DNA of 64,000 nucleotides from Roseiarcus sp963770035. GTDB lineage: Bacteria > Pseudomonadota > Alphaproteobacteria > Rhizobiales > Beijerinckiaceae. The stretch's first letter is position 1. Each line of letters begins with the position of its first letter. The DNA is taken from contig CAVYON010000025.1 in assembly GCA_963770035.1 (NCBI GenBank), positions 41,228 to 105,227 of the forward strand. The letters are read 5' to 3'. Made by a program: the position numbers and the translations under genes. The notes below the pieces were generated by a model. That model was given only the letters and a program-made list of their open reading frames with translations, had not been told where the DNA came from and did not search any database. Positions 37,568-47,660 of this stretch are shown here, piece by piece.

Positions 37568-38446
37568 ATGACGAAGGCGATCGTCGGGGTGATCGGCGGC
37601 TCGGGTGTCTATCATCTCCCAGGACTGACCGACCTCAGGGAAGAGACCGTTTCGACGCCATGGGGCGAGCCGTCGGACGCGCTGCGCTTTGGCCGGATTG
37701 GCGATACCGAGGCGGTGTTCCTCGCCCGGCATGGCCGCGGACATCGGTTCTCCCCGTCGACGATCAACTACCGCGCCAACATCGATGCGCTGAAGCGGGC
37801 GGGCGTCACCGACATCATCGCCCTATCCGCCTGCGGATCCTTCCATCGCGAGCTCTATCCGGGCGTCTTCGTGCTGATCGACCAGTTCGTCGACCGGACC
37901 TATCTGCGGTCCTCGACGTTTTTCGGAACCGGCTGCGTCGCCCATGTCTCGATGGCCCATCCGATCGCCCCGCTTCTGCGCCGGCGCCTGCTCGCGGCGA
38001 CCGAGGCCGAGGGGGTGCCATGCAGGGAAGGCGGCACGTACCTCTGCATGGAGGGGCCGCAATTCTCGTCCTTCGCCGAATCGCTCGGCCACCAGGCGCG
38101 GGGCGCCGACGTGATCGGCATGACCGGGGCGACCGAGGCCAAGCTCGCCCGCGAGGCGGAGATCGCCTACGCGACGGTGGCGATGGTGACCGACTACGAC
38201 TGCTGGTACGAGGAGCACGAAGCCGTCGACGTCGCCACGGTCATCAAGGTCATGTCCGATAACGCCGACAAGGCGGCGCGGGTCGTCGCCCGCACCCTGC
38301 GGGACTTTCCCGCCGAGCACGAGCCCTGCCCGATCGGCTCTGACCGGGCGCTCGAATACGCCGTTATCACCCACCCGGAGGCGCGCGATCCGGCGCTGGT
38401 CGCAAAGCTCGATGCGGTCGCCGGCCGGGTACTCAACCGCGGCTGA
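37568..38446 (+). CDS. mtnP: S-methyl-5'-thioadenosine phosphorylase
   Basis: Phosphorolyses methylthioadenosine to adenine and methylthioribose-1-phosphate in methionine salvage. The 292-residue protein shows the trimeric MTAP signature: IGGSGVYHLPGL at the start, ARHGRGHRFSPSTINYRANI for phosphate and base binding, CMEGPQFSSFAES, and GMTGATEAKLAREAEIAYA. GGAGGGAG precedes ATG 37568. It lies 145 bases after petC, a neighbour order found in related alphaproteobacteria. Confidence 0.94.
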   Translation: MTKAIVGVIGGSGVYHLPGLTDLREETVSTPWGEPSDALRFGRIGDTEAVFLARHGRGHRFSPSTINYRANIDALKRAGVTDIIALSACGSFHRELYPGVFVLIDQFVDRTYLRSSTFFGTGCVAHVSMAHPIAPLLRRRLLAATEAEGVPCREGGTYLCMEGPQFSSFAESLGHQARGADVIGMTGATEAKLAREAEIAYATVAMVTDYDCWYEEHEAVDVATVIKVMSDNADKAARVVARTLRDFPAEHEPCPIGSDRALEYAVITHPEARDPALVAKLDAVAGRVLNRG

Positions 38447-38517
38447 AGCGGCTTGCGCGAGCCAGCGCCTCCAACCTAAATGCTCGCCGGCGGCGCCGCC
38501 CCGGCGCTGTCGAGCCG

Positions 38518-39063
38518 ATGTGGGGTTGCATGCTCAGGACCTGGGTCGAGCGGTTTCTGTTCGCAAGCCGCTTTCTGCTGACGCCGCTTTATCTTGCGCT
38601 TGCGGTCAGCCTGCTGGCTCTGCTGTTCAAGTCGGGCATGCATCTCTATTCGCTGTTCACGCAGCTCTGGACCCTGAACGACGAAGGGGTCTTGCTGACG
38701 GAACTGGCGATCGTCGACATGACGCTGACCGCTTCGTTGGTGGTGATTGTTTTCCTGTCCGGTTACGCCAATTTCGTCGCCCCGGTCGTGATGCGCGCCG
38801 ACGACGGACGGCCGCACTGGATCGCAGAAATCGACTTCAGCGAACTCAAGCTCAAGCTGATGGCCTCGATCGTCGCCATTTCGGCGATCAAGCTGCTCGA
38901 AGGCTTCATGGACATCTCGAACGAGAGCGACCGCCAGCTCTTCTGGCTGGTGGCCATCCATCTGACGTTCGTCGCTTCGACCCTGTTGCTGGCGGTCTCC
39001 GACCGCTTCGGGCACCGGACGCGGCTCACTCCCGACCACGAACACGACGCCGAGGGCGTTTGA
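38518..39063 (+). CDS. YqhA family (UPF0114) membrane protein
   Basis: A 181-residue inner-membrane protein with three to four hydrophobic helices (FLLTPLYLALAVSLLALLFK, TASLVVIVFLSGYANFVAPV, LFWLVAIHLTFVASTLLLAV). The start SRFLLTPLYLALA and DFSELKLKLMASIVAISAIK are typical of UPF0114/YqhA. Function unknown. ATG 38530 is a possible alternative start four codons downstream. Confidence 0.88.
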   Translation: MWGCMLRTWVERFLFASRFLLTPLYLALAVSLLALLFKSGMHLYSLFTQLWTLNDEGVLLTELAIVDMTLTASLVVIVFLSGYANFVAPVVMRADDGRPHWIAEIDFSELKLKLMASIVAISAIKLLEGFMDISNESDRQLFWLVAIHLTFVASTLLLAVSDRFGHRTRLTPDHEHDAEGV

Positions 39064-39238
39064 GGAAGGGAAGGCGTATCGACCAGTTTCATCGATCATC
39101 GCCGTGGTTGCGATCGGCGCCCCGAAGCCCGAAAGACGCCCTCGGTCCGGCGCGGGCCGACATTATGCGTTGCAGACCACGTCCGAGCGGCTAGTGTCTC
39201 TGCTGGCGCAAACGGCCGGGAACCCGGAGGATGACGGC

Positions 39239-39736
39239 ATGAAATCAGGCATCGTCTTGCTTCTGAGCGCGGCGCTCCCATTGGGCGCGCTCGGCGCATC
39301 TCCAGCCACGGCGCAGTCGGGGGCGCAGGTCGGCACCCTTTCATGCGACGTTTCGGCGGGCGTCGGCATGATCCTGTCGCAGAAGCAAACCATGACGTGC
39401 CTGTTCACGCCGGCCAACGGCGGGCCGCCCGAACCCTATCTCGGACACATCGACACGTTTGGGGTCGCGCTTGGCCAAGTGAACCAGGGCACGCTCGTCT
39501 GGGGCGTGATCGCGTCTTCCTCTGGCCTTCCGCGCGGAGCCCTGTCCGGGACCTACAGCGGGGTCGGCGCCCAGGCGACCGCCGGCGCGGGCGTGGGCGC
39601 CAATGTGCTCGTCGGCGGAACGGGCAACGCCTTCTCGCTGCAGCCCGTTTCGCTCCAGGGGCAGACCGGGCTCAACGTCGCCGCGGGCATAACCACGATC
39701 ACCCTGCTGCCGCCGCCCCCGCCGCCGACGAGGTGA
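39239..39736 (+). CDS. DUF992 family exported protein
   Basis: A 165-residue secreted protein with signal peptide (MKSGIVLLLSAALPLGALGA). The mature part matches DUF992: VGTLSCDVSAGVGMILSQKQ, MTCLFTP, YLGHIDTFGVALGQV, LSGTYSGVGAQATAGAGVGA and FSLQPVSLQGQTGLNVAAGI. Two cysteines probably pair. The C-terminus is a proline run. DUF992 is common in Hyphomicrobiales and has no known function. Confidence 0.88.
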   Translation: MKSGIVLLLSAALPLGALGASPATAQSGAQVGTLSCDVSAGVGMILSQKQTMTCLFTPANGGPPEPYLGHIDTFGVALGQVNQGTLVWGVIASSSGLPRGALSGTYSGVGAQATAGAGVGANVLVGGTGNAFSLQPVSLQGQTGLNVAAGITTITLLPPPPPPTR

Positions 39737-39740
39737 CGGA

Positions 39741-39770
39741 GCGCGACGCCGCTCGACGCCGCTCGACGCC
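39741..39770. repeat. Three tandem 10-bp units
   Basis: gcgcgacgcc gctcgacgcc gctcgacgcc directly after the DUF992 gene. Short slippage-type repeat without an evident role. Confidence 0.6.
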
Positions 39771-39945
39771 GCCTTCACGCCTAGCAGCGGCGCGGTCTTC
39801 ATCAATCTCATTGAGCGCGGCTCCCAAGGCGGCGTCGCTTGAGGCCGTGCAGCGCGCCGATCAGCCGCCCATCGGGGACTGGTTTGCGCCGCGACGAGCG
39901 GGCGTGTGAGGATTGGCGCTTCGGATCCTGAACTCGGAGCGTCCC

Positions 39946-40563
39946 ATGCTGCTTCACACGCTCTATCTCGCCGCCATCGTCGCCGAGGCGATGACCGCCG
40001 CGCTGGCGGCGGGACGGCGCAGCATGGACTGGGTCGGCGTGTGCCTGCTCGGCGCGGTCACGGCGCTCGGCGGCGGAACGGTTCGCGACGTGCTCTTCGG
40101 CCATTACCCGCTGTCGTGGGTCAGCCATCCGGAATATCTCGTGATCACGGCGGGCGCCGCGCTGACCACGATCGCCGTCGCCCGCATCATGCATCGCCTG
40201 CGTGGCGTCTTTCTGGTTCTCGACGCGATCGGGCTGGTCGTCTTTACCGTCATCGGCTGCAATGTCGCGCTCGACCTCGGACTGCCTACCGTTGACGTCA
40301 TCGTCTCGGGAATGATCACCGGCTGCGTCGGCGGCGTTTTGCGCGACGTCCTTTGCAACGACGTCCCACTGCTCTTCCGCAGCGAGCTTTACGCCAGCGT
40401 GTCAGTCGTCGCTGGAGGGCTCTATGTTGGCGGACTCTTAACTGGCCTGCCGCACGACCTCGTGATGGCGGGCGCCATGGGAGCGGGCCTTGTCCTCAGG
40501 CTGCTCGCCCTCGCCTACGGCTGGAATATGCCGAAATTCGTCTACGCCCAGGACTTGCATTGA
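39946..40563 (+). CDS. Trimeric intracellular cation (TRIC) channel family protein
   Basis: A 205-residue membrane protein with seven hydrophobic segments arranged as two inverted repeats; each carries the family glycine/arginine motif, GGGTVRDVLFGHYP in the first and GGVLRDVLCNDVP in the second. This is the YadS/UPF0126 group, whose relatives form trimeric cation channels. ATG 39946 is chosen for its spacing to cggagcg and because the first helix begins there. It appears single. Confidence 0.88.
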   Translation: MLLHTLYLAAIVAEAMTAALAAGRRSMDWVGVCLLGAVTALGGGTVRDVLFGHYPLSWVSHPEYLVITAGAALTTIAVARIMHRLRGVFLVLDAIGLVVFTVIGCNVALDLGLPTVDVIVSGMITGCVGGVLRDVLCNDVPLLFRSELYASVSVVAGGLYVGGLLTGLPHDLVMAGAMGAGLVLRLLALAYGWNMPKFVYAQDLH

Positions 40564-40644
40564 CCGGGGGCGCGACCGGCGCCAGCAAGGCGTCGCAACC
40601 CCATTGACGGACCGTCGCCGGGAGTCGCTATATCTATCTATATA

Positions 40645-41782
40645 TAGCGGCGTCACGCGAGGATCCGAAAATCCTTCGGGTTGATGACGCGGAAATTGTC
40701 GGTGATGGTTGACGAGAACTCGTCGAACCGCTGAGGCACGGTTTCACGCAAGAAACCGAGCACGGCTTCGGCGAAGTCGCGGAATTTGGCGTAGCATCTG
40801 TTGTGGGTGACGTTCTCGTGCATCACCTTCCAGAGCCGCTCGATTGGGTTGAGATGCGGACAGTATGACGGCACGAAGTGCAGGACGATGCGCCTCCCTG
40901 GCTGTTGCAGCCAGCCCTGGACGACTTTGGCGTGGTGGTAGCGGGCGTTGTCGAGGAAAACATGGATGCGGCTCATCGTTGAATTGGAGCGCTCCAGCGC
41001 CTCGAACAAGGCGATCGTGCTTGCCGCGTCGACGGTCTGGACATCCATGATGCGGGTCTGTCCGGTCTCCAGGTCGATCGCGCCGTGCAGGTTCAGCCGG
41101 TCGCGCCCGGACGCTGCGGGAAGCGCGCAGCGCTGTCCGCGCGGCAGCCAGCGTCCAGCGGGCTTGGCCTGGTGGGTCGGATGGACGGCGTCGACGTAGA
41201 CGACCGTCTCGTCCGGGCCGAGCGCGTTGCGCAAGTCCTCATGCGCCTCGATGAACTTTTGCTGGGTTTCCACGTCGATCTTGCCAGGCACGGATTCCGG
41301 CTTCTTCCAGTCGAAGCCGATGCGGTTCATCAGCTTGATCAGTCCGGAGCGGCCATAGTCGAACCCGAACCGATCCAGGATCAATTGCCCGATTTCGGTG
41401 GTCGACGTCGGCAGCCCCTCCGTCGCCCAGGCGCGCAATTCGTCGATCTGGAGGGGCGACAGCCGCCGGTTCCGCCCTTCAGGTCGAACAGGACGAGCGC
41501 CTCGACGCCGCCTTCCTGGAATTCCTTGAGCCAGACGCGGACGGTGGAGTCGTCGAGGAGAAGCGCCTCGGCGACCTCGGCGAAGGACCAGCCCTTGTCA
41601 AGCAGCAGCACCGCGTTCGCCCGGCGGGCGATGCGATGCTCCTCCAGCCCGTCCCTGGCGATCTTCACCAGGTCGGCCCGGTCCACTGCACTGAGGAAAC
41701 TACCGTTCATCTTCACCAGGCGACTGGAATCGATCCTGCTGATTCGGTCAAACGATTTTCGGAAGGGCGCGGAATCCCACTA
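40645..41782 (-). mobile_element. IS630-family insertion sequence
   Basis: About 1.14 kb bounded by imperfect inverted repeats: tatatagcgg...tccgaaaatc on the left (40641-40674) and, inverted, tatatagtgg...tccgaaaatc on the right (about 41748-41786). The TA-rich ends fit the TA target used by this family, so exact ends are uncertain by a few bases. It sits immediately upstream of the PEP-CTERM gene, about 15 bases before its start codon. Confidence 0.8.
40653..41716 (-). pseudogene. IS630 family transposase in two frames
   Basis: The N-terminal part (41716 to about 41460) has an HTH: LDKGWSFAEVAEALLLDDST, then VRVWLKEFQEGGVEAL. The C-terminal part (about 41460 to 40653) has the DDE domain: D in VVYVDAVHPTHQ, D in HVFLDNARYHHAK and E in NPIERLWKVMHE about 36 residues later. 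The two frames join near 41460 if one base is added in ggaaccggcggctg. Some IS630 elements use frameshifting, but no slippery run is obvious here, so this may be an inactivating deletion or a sequencing error. Confidence 0.8.
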
Positions 41783-41798
41783 TATATCGTGGGGCTGC

Positions 41799-42694
41799 AT
41801 GATGCGCTTGACTCAACACTTGGCTCTGGCGGCCGGACTGTTGGCGGTTTCGGTCGCGCCCGGTCATGCGGGGCTGCAGGTGATCGGCGACGGGATCACG
41901 GGTGACGATAACGTCGCCAATGGCGCGACGTTGTGGTCGCTCATCGGCGGCGTCACGACGCCCGTCGCGCCGAGCGATAATTCCAAGAACGCTATTCTGC
42001 ACAATTACGTGGTCTCCCAAAGCGCCAGCGGCGCCATATCGGTGTTCTCGGCCGGCGAACTCGATCCGTCCTTCGGCGGCACGAATGGCGCGCCCTACAT
42101 CAGCGTCAGTGGCGGCCAGTACGGGCTTGTCGATCCGAACGCCGGCGCCTCTCGGGCCGCGATCTTTCGAACCTGACCAGCCTGACCGTGATCGCCGTTC
42201 CGGCCCTCCCGGAGGGCGCGGGCGGACCATCATCGAGTGTCGACTTGTCCGGAAAGCTGACCAACCCGGGCGCCTACGCTCTGACCGATCTCGAATCCGA
42301 GTTTACGCCGGCCTCGCTATCGATCCCTGGGGACACCTACACGGGCGTGCCGCTCGAGACGTTCCTCGATCCGAACGGCGTGAGCGCGACCAGCGGCATC
42401 GTCATCGTCGGGGGGACCGACGGGTACGAAGTCGTCTTTTCGCTCGCCGAGATCGATCCCGCACACGGCGGCAATCCCGACAACCTCCTGCCCTATGCCG
42501 CCACCGGCGCAGATTTTCCCGGCGACGGCGTCGCGCGGGTGATCTTCCCCGACGACAAAAAACATGGCCGCTGGGTGTCGAACATCGACTTCATCGACGT
42601 CGCCGCCGTTCCCGAGACGCCGACGTGGGCGATGATGTTTGCCGGCTTCGTCGGCCTCGGCTGGGCCGCGCGTCGGACGCTGCGGACGGCTTGA
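41799..42694 (+). pseudogene. PEPxxWA-CTERM sorted protein with molybdopterin-oxidoreductase-like domain, frameshifted
   Basis: First part (41799 to about 42165) has a signal peptide (LALAAGLLAVSVAPGHA) and a low-complexity secreted region. Removing one base near 42150-42160 joins it to the second part, which reads GRDLSNLTSLTVIAVPAL, LTNPGAYALTDLE, YTGVPLETFLDP and DGYEVVFSLAEIDPAHG, a pattern like the small oxidoreductase molybdopterin-binding domain. It ends VPETPTWAMMFAGFVGLGWA then ARRTLRTA, a PEP-CTERM-type anchor (motif, helix, arginines). Such anchors are processed by exosortase during export with exopolysaccharide. No exosortase gene is in the window. Confidence 0.75.
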
Positions 42695-43098
42695 AGAAAG
42701 CGCCGGTCGCTGAGACACGCCATGTGACAGCTGCGCCGCGCAAGGTCTGGAGCGTGGCGCAACCGGCCTATCCCAGCGCCCGCGGACCTATCTGCCGCGC
42801 GATTCGGCGTAGCGCAATTTGCGATAGCGTTTGATCGGCCTGGCGCGCGAGACTTCCCCCGCTTAGGCCGGCTTCAGCCCGAGAGCGCTTAGCGTCTGGA
42901 CTTGCTCACAAATTTAGCGCCGCGAGCAAACTGCGCCTGACACTGTAGCCTTCAAAACGACACGGTTATAAGTGTTTCGTTGACGGCAGGCGGATGGATC
43001 GTCGCGTCGTCGTCTGGTTTATGTCGCGCTTGGATCGTTGGCGACGATCCGCTTCCCCAACAGTGTCGGTATCATCTCGATACGCCAGGAGGGCGTCG
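42695..43098. other. Gene-free gap before the sensor kinase
   Basis: No gene seen on either strand. The sequence around 42960-42985 (cacggttataagtgtttcgttgac) is AT-richer than the surroundings and could hold the kinase promoter; no clear -35/-10 pair. Confidence 0.35.
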
Positions 43099-46000
43099 AT
43101 GAGCGCGTCGGCGACGAATAGTGTAGCGGCCTTCCGAGAGCCCATTCGCGACTTTCTGTCGGGAGGGGGGGAACTCGGCGCGCTCCTGCGCGCCTATCCC
43201 TGGGATACGACTTCCTTGGGACCGCCGGAAACCTGGCCTCAGAGCCTGAAAATGGCGATCCGGATCATGCTGACGTCGCGCCAGCCGATCTGGATCGGCT
43301 GGGGAGAGGAGCTCATCTACTTCTACAACGACGCCTACAAGTCGATCATCGGCGGCAAGCACCCCTGGGCGCTCGGCCGCCCGACGCGCGAGGTCTGGCG
43401 CGAAATCTGGCCCGAGATCGGGCCGATGCTGGACACGGCGCTCGGCGGAGACCAGGGGACTTACGTCGAATCGCAGCTCCTGATCATGGAGCGCAACGGC
43501 TATCCGGAGGAGACCTACTACACGTTCTCCTACAGCCCCATCCCCAACGACGACGGCGCGGTCGGGCGGCATCTTCTGCGCCAACAGCGACGATACGCAG
43601 CGGGTCATCGGCGAGCGGCAGCTCGCGCTGCTGCGGGATCTCGCGGCGGAAGCGGGCCACGCCCGCAACTGGCGGGACGCCTGCGAGCGCAGCGCCGCGG
43701 CGCTTGACAGCAAACCCGCACGACCTGCCCTTCGCGATGATCTACATCGCCGAACCGCGACGCCGTCGAGCGCGGAGCTCGCAGGCGCCTGCGGCATTGC
43801 GCCGGGCCATCCGGCCGCCCCGGAGACGATCGCGGTCGACCACGCGTCGCCCTGGCCGATCGGCGAGGTTCTGCGGTCGCAAGACGTGCGCATCGTTTCG
43901 GATCTGGAGGCGCATTTCGGCGCGGACATCCCTGCCGGGCCCTGGCCTCATCCGCCGACCCAGGCCGCGCTCATTCCGGTTCTGCCCACCGGCGACACGG
44001 GCCGCGCAGGCGTGCTTGTCGTCGGACTCAACCCGTTTCGTCTGTTCGACGACAACTACCGCGGCTTCCTCGGCCTCGTCGCCGGCCAGATCGGCGCGGC
44101 GATCGCCAACGCCCAGGCCTATGAGGAGGAGCGGCGGCGCGCCGAGGCGCTGGCCGAACTCGACCGCGCCAAGACGGCGTTCTTCTCCAACGTCAGCCAC
44201 GAATTCCGCACGCCGCTGACGCTGATGCTCGGGCCGATCGAGGACATGCTCCAGGATACGCCGGCGCCACTTGCTGCCGGTCCATCGCGACCGGCTCGAG
44301 ACCGCCCACCGCAACAGCTCGCGTCTCCTCAAGCTCGTCAATTCGCTGCTCGATTTCTCGCGCATCGAGGCCGGCCGCGTCGGACGTGAGCTTCGAGCCC
44401 GTCGACCTGGCGCAGCTGACCGCGGAACTGGCGTCCAACTTCGAGTCGGCGACCGAGCGGGCCGGGCTCGCCCTGCGCGATCGACTGCGCGCGGCTGCCG
44501 GAGCCCGTCTATGTCGACCGCGACATGTGGGAGAAGATCGTCCTCAATCTCCTGTCGAACGCGTTCAAGTTCACCTTCGACGGCGGGATCGCAGTCGAGC
44601 TCAAGGGTTCGCGCCGACGCGCAAGTCGGCCGCTGACTCGTCGTCAGCGACACCGGCGTCGGCATTCCCGCAGTCCGAACTGCCGCGGCTGTTCGAGCGG
44701 TTCCACCGGATCGAGGGGCAGAAAAGCCGCTCGTTCGAGGGCTCCGGCATCGGCCTCGCCCTGGTGCAGGAGCTGGTGAGGCTGCACGGCGGCACGATCG
44801 AGGTCGAGAGCGGGGAAGGCAAGGGCGCGTCCTTCACGATCACGATTCCCTGTCGGGACCGGTCACCTCGCCGCGGACACGATCGGCAAGTCGCCGCTCA
44901 CGCGCCTCGACGTCGCTGCGCGCCGAGCGCCTTCGTCGAGGAGGCGCTGCGCTGGCTGCCAGACGACAGGAACCCGGACGATGCGCCGGACGATCGCGCC
45001 GACGAGCCGGGCCACTTCTACCTCCAGGGACGGACGGCCGGAGCGCGCATCCTGGTCGCCGACGACAACGCCGACATGCGCGCCTACGTCCGCCGGCTGC
45101 TCGGATCGCGATGGCAGGTGGAGACGGTGGCGGACGGCGAGGCGGCGCTGGCGGCGATCCGGGCGCGCAAGCCCGATCTGGTGCTGACCGACGTGATGAT
45201 GCCGCGCCTCGACGGCTTCGGCCTGCTTGCGCGAAGTGCGCGGCGACCCCGAGTTGCGCGACCTGCCGGTCATCGTGCTGTCGGCGCGCGCCGGCGAGGA
45301 TGCGCGGGTGGAGGGCCTCGACGCCGGGGCCGACGACTACCTGACCAAGCCGTTCTCCGCGCGCGAGCTCATCGCGCGCGTGAACGCCAACCTCGAGATG
45401 GCGCGCCTTCGCCGCGAGGCGACGCGCGATCTGCGGGAAAGCGAGGCGCGCTTCCGCAACATGGCCGAGCATGCGCCGGTCATGATGTGGATGACCGACC
45501 CGAACGGCTCGCTCACCTATCTCAACCGGCTGTGGAGCGAATTCACCGGGCCAGAGCGTGGAGGAGGCGCTCGGCTTCGGCGCCTGGGAGGCGCTGCACC
45601 CCGAGGATCGCGAACCTTCGCGCCGTGGGTTTTTCGAGGCCGGCGACGGCGCGCGCGCCGTTCCGGATCGAATATCGTCTTCGCCACGCGGGACGGCAGC
45701 TATCGCTGGGCGCTCAGCGCCGCCGGGCCGCGGTTCGGCGAAGACGGCGAGTTTCTCGGCTATATCGGCTCGGTCATCGACATCGCCGATCGCAAGGAAG
45801 CCGAACAGATTCTGCAGCAGGCCAACGAATTGCTGGAGCAGCGGGTCGCGGCCGCAATCGCCGAGCGCGCGCAGGCCGAGGCGCAACTGCGCCAGGCGCA
45901 GAAGATGGAAGCGGTCGGCAGGCTCACCGGCGGCGTCGCGCACGACTTCAACAATGTCCTGCAGGTCATCGGCGGCAATCTGCAGCTGCTTGGCGCGCGA

Positions 46001-47515
46001 CGTCGACGGGCAACGCTCGCGCCGAGAAGCGCCTGCAGACGGCGATCTCGGCCATCTCCCGCGGTTCGAAACTCGCCTCGCAGCTGCTGGCCTTCGGCCG
46101 GCGCCAGCCGCTCGCGCCGAAGGTGGTCAATCTCGGCCGCCTGATCCGCAGCATCGACGACATGCTGCGCCGAGCGCTCGGCGAGGGGGTCGAAATCGAG
46201 ACGGTGATCGCCGGCGGGCTGTGGAACACCTTCGTCGATACGGTCCAGGTCGAGAACGCGCTGCTGAACCTCGCCATCAACGCGCGCGACGCCATGGAGG
46301 GCCACGGCAGGCTCACCATCGAAGCCGGCAACGCCTTTCTCGACGACCAGTATGCGGCGCGCCACACCGAGGTGTCAGCCGGCCAGTACGTGATGATCGC
46401 GGTCACCGACACCGGCGACGGCATCCCGGCCGAGATCCTCGAGCGCGTTTTCGAACCGTTCTTCACCACCAAGCCCGAGGGCCAGGGCACCGGGCTCGGG
46501 CTCAGCATGGTCTACGGCTTCGTCAAGCAGTCCGGAGGGCATATCAAGATCTACAGCGAAGTCGGTCACGGCACGACCGTGCGTCTCTACCTGCCGCGCT
46601 CGAAAGGTATGGAGGACGTCGAAACCGATGTCGAGTTCGGGCCGGCGACGGGGGGCGTCGAGACGGTGCTGGTCGTCGAGGATGACGAGCAGGTGCGGCT
46701 CACGGTGGTCGACATGATGTCGGAGCTCGGCTATCGCGTGCTCAAGGCCAAGGACGCAAGCAGCGCGCTCGCAATCATCGAGAGCGGCGTCCCGATCGAC
46801 CTCCTGTTCACCGACGTCGTGATGCCGGGGCCACTGCGCAGCCCCGAGCTCGCCCGCAAGGCGCGAGGAGCGGCTGCCCGGCCTCGCCGTGCTGTTCACC
46901 TCCGGGTACACGGAAAACGCCATCGTGCATGGCGGACGCCTGGACGAAGGGATCGAGCTCCTCAGCAAGCCCTATAGCCGCGAGGCCCTGGCCCGGAAAA
47001 TTCAGTACGTCATGAGAAACCAGCCGCAGCGACGTGCAGCCGAGCCGGATTCGGCGCGCGCGGCCCAGCGCCAAGAGGCGAGCGAAGGCCGGCCTGCCGC
47101 TTCCGGTCCGCTGCGGGTGCTCCTGGTGGAAGACGACGCCCTGATCCGCCTCTCCACCGTCGATATGCTCGAGAATCTCGGACACTCCGTGGAGGAAGCG
47201 GGAGACGCGCCGGCCGCGCTCGAAAGGCTGGACAAGAGCGTGTTCGACGTCCTCGTCACGGACGTCAAGCTGCCGGGCATGTCCGGGGAAGACCTCGCCC
47301 AGCGCGCAACGCAACGCCGCCCCGGCCTTGGCGTCGTCTTCGCGACCGGCTACCAGATGGCGCCCGGCGCCGGCCGGCACGCCGAGCTTCAGGGCGCGGT
47401 GGTGCTCCAGAAGCCCTACGACGAGCGAAGCATTGGCTCGGCGCTGAAAAAGGCGATGGCCGGCAGGGCCAGGTCGGAGACGCGCGGAGCGTCCGAGCCT
47501 CATCCGAACTCCTGA
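43099..47515 (+). pseudogene. Large hybrid sensor histidine kinase/response regulator with at least a dozen frameshifts
   Basis: Restored, this is a protein of about 1470 residues. Order: PAS-like sensor (AYPWDTTSLGPPETWPQS, 43180-43560); GAF (43600-44130); HisKA with H in FFSNVSHEFRTPLTLM (about 44200); HATPase with NLLSNAFKFT and VSDTGVGIP (44510-44860); receiver RILVADDNADMR...LTDVMMPRLDG (45045-45400); PAS (45440-45800); second H-box GGVAHDFNNVLQVIGG (45930-45980) and HATPase with GTGLGLSMVYGFVKQSGG (46210-46600); receiver LVVEDDEQVR (46660-46990); final receiver VLLVEDDALIR (47115-47490). Breaks lie near 43565, 43700, 43765, 44265, 44385, 44495, 44640, 44850, 44925, 45230, 45555, 45650, 46005 and 46860. 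All domains remain recognisable, so decay is recent or the indels are errors. Confidence 0.8.
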
Positions 47516-47660
47516 CCGCGATCCGGCGCCGAAGCCGGACGGCGAAGGAGACGCCTCGTCGATCCCTTGGAATTACCGACCCTTTTTCACATGCTCGCTT
47601 CGCTTGATCGGGCGCGCAGTTTCCCCGGCTGGACGATCTTTCACAGCGGCGCGCCTGCCG

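Noticed and set aside
41380..41480. Programmed frameshift in the IS630 transposase
   Set aside because: No slippery run such as A6 or a clear stem was found at the junction, so a plain indel is assumed.
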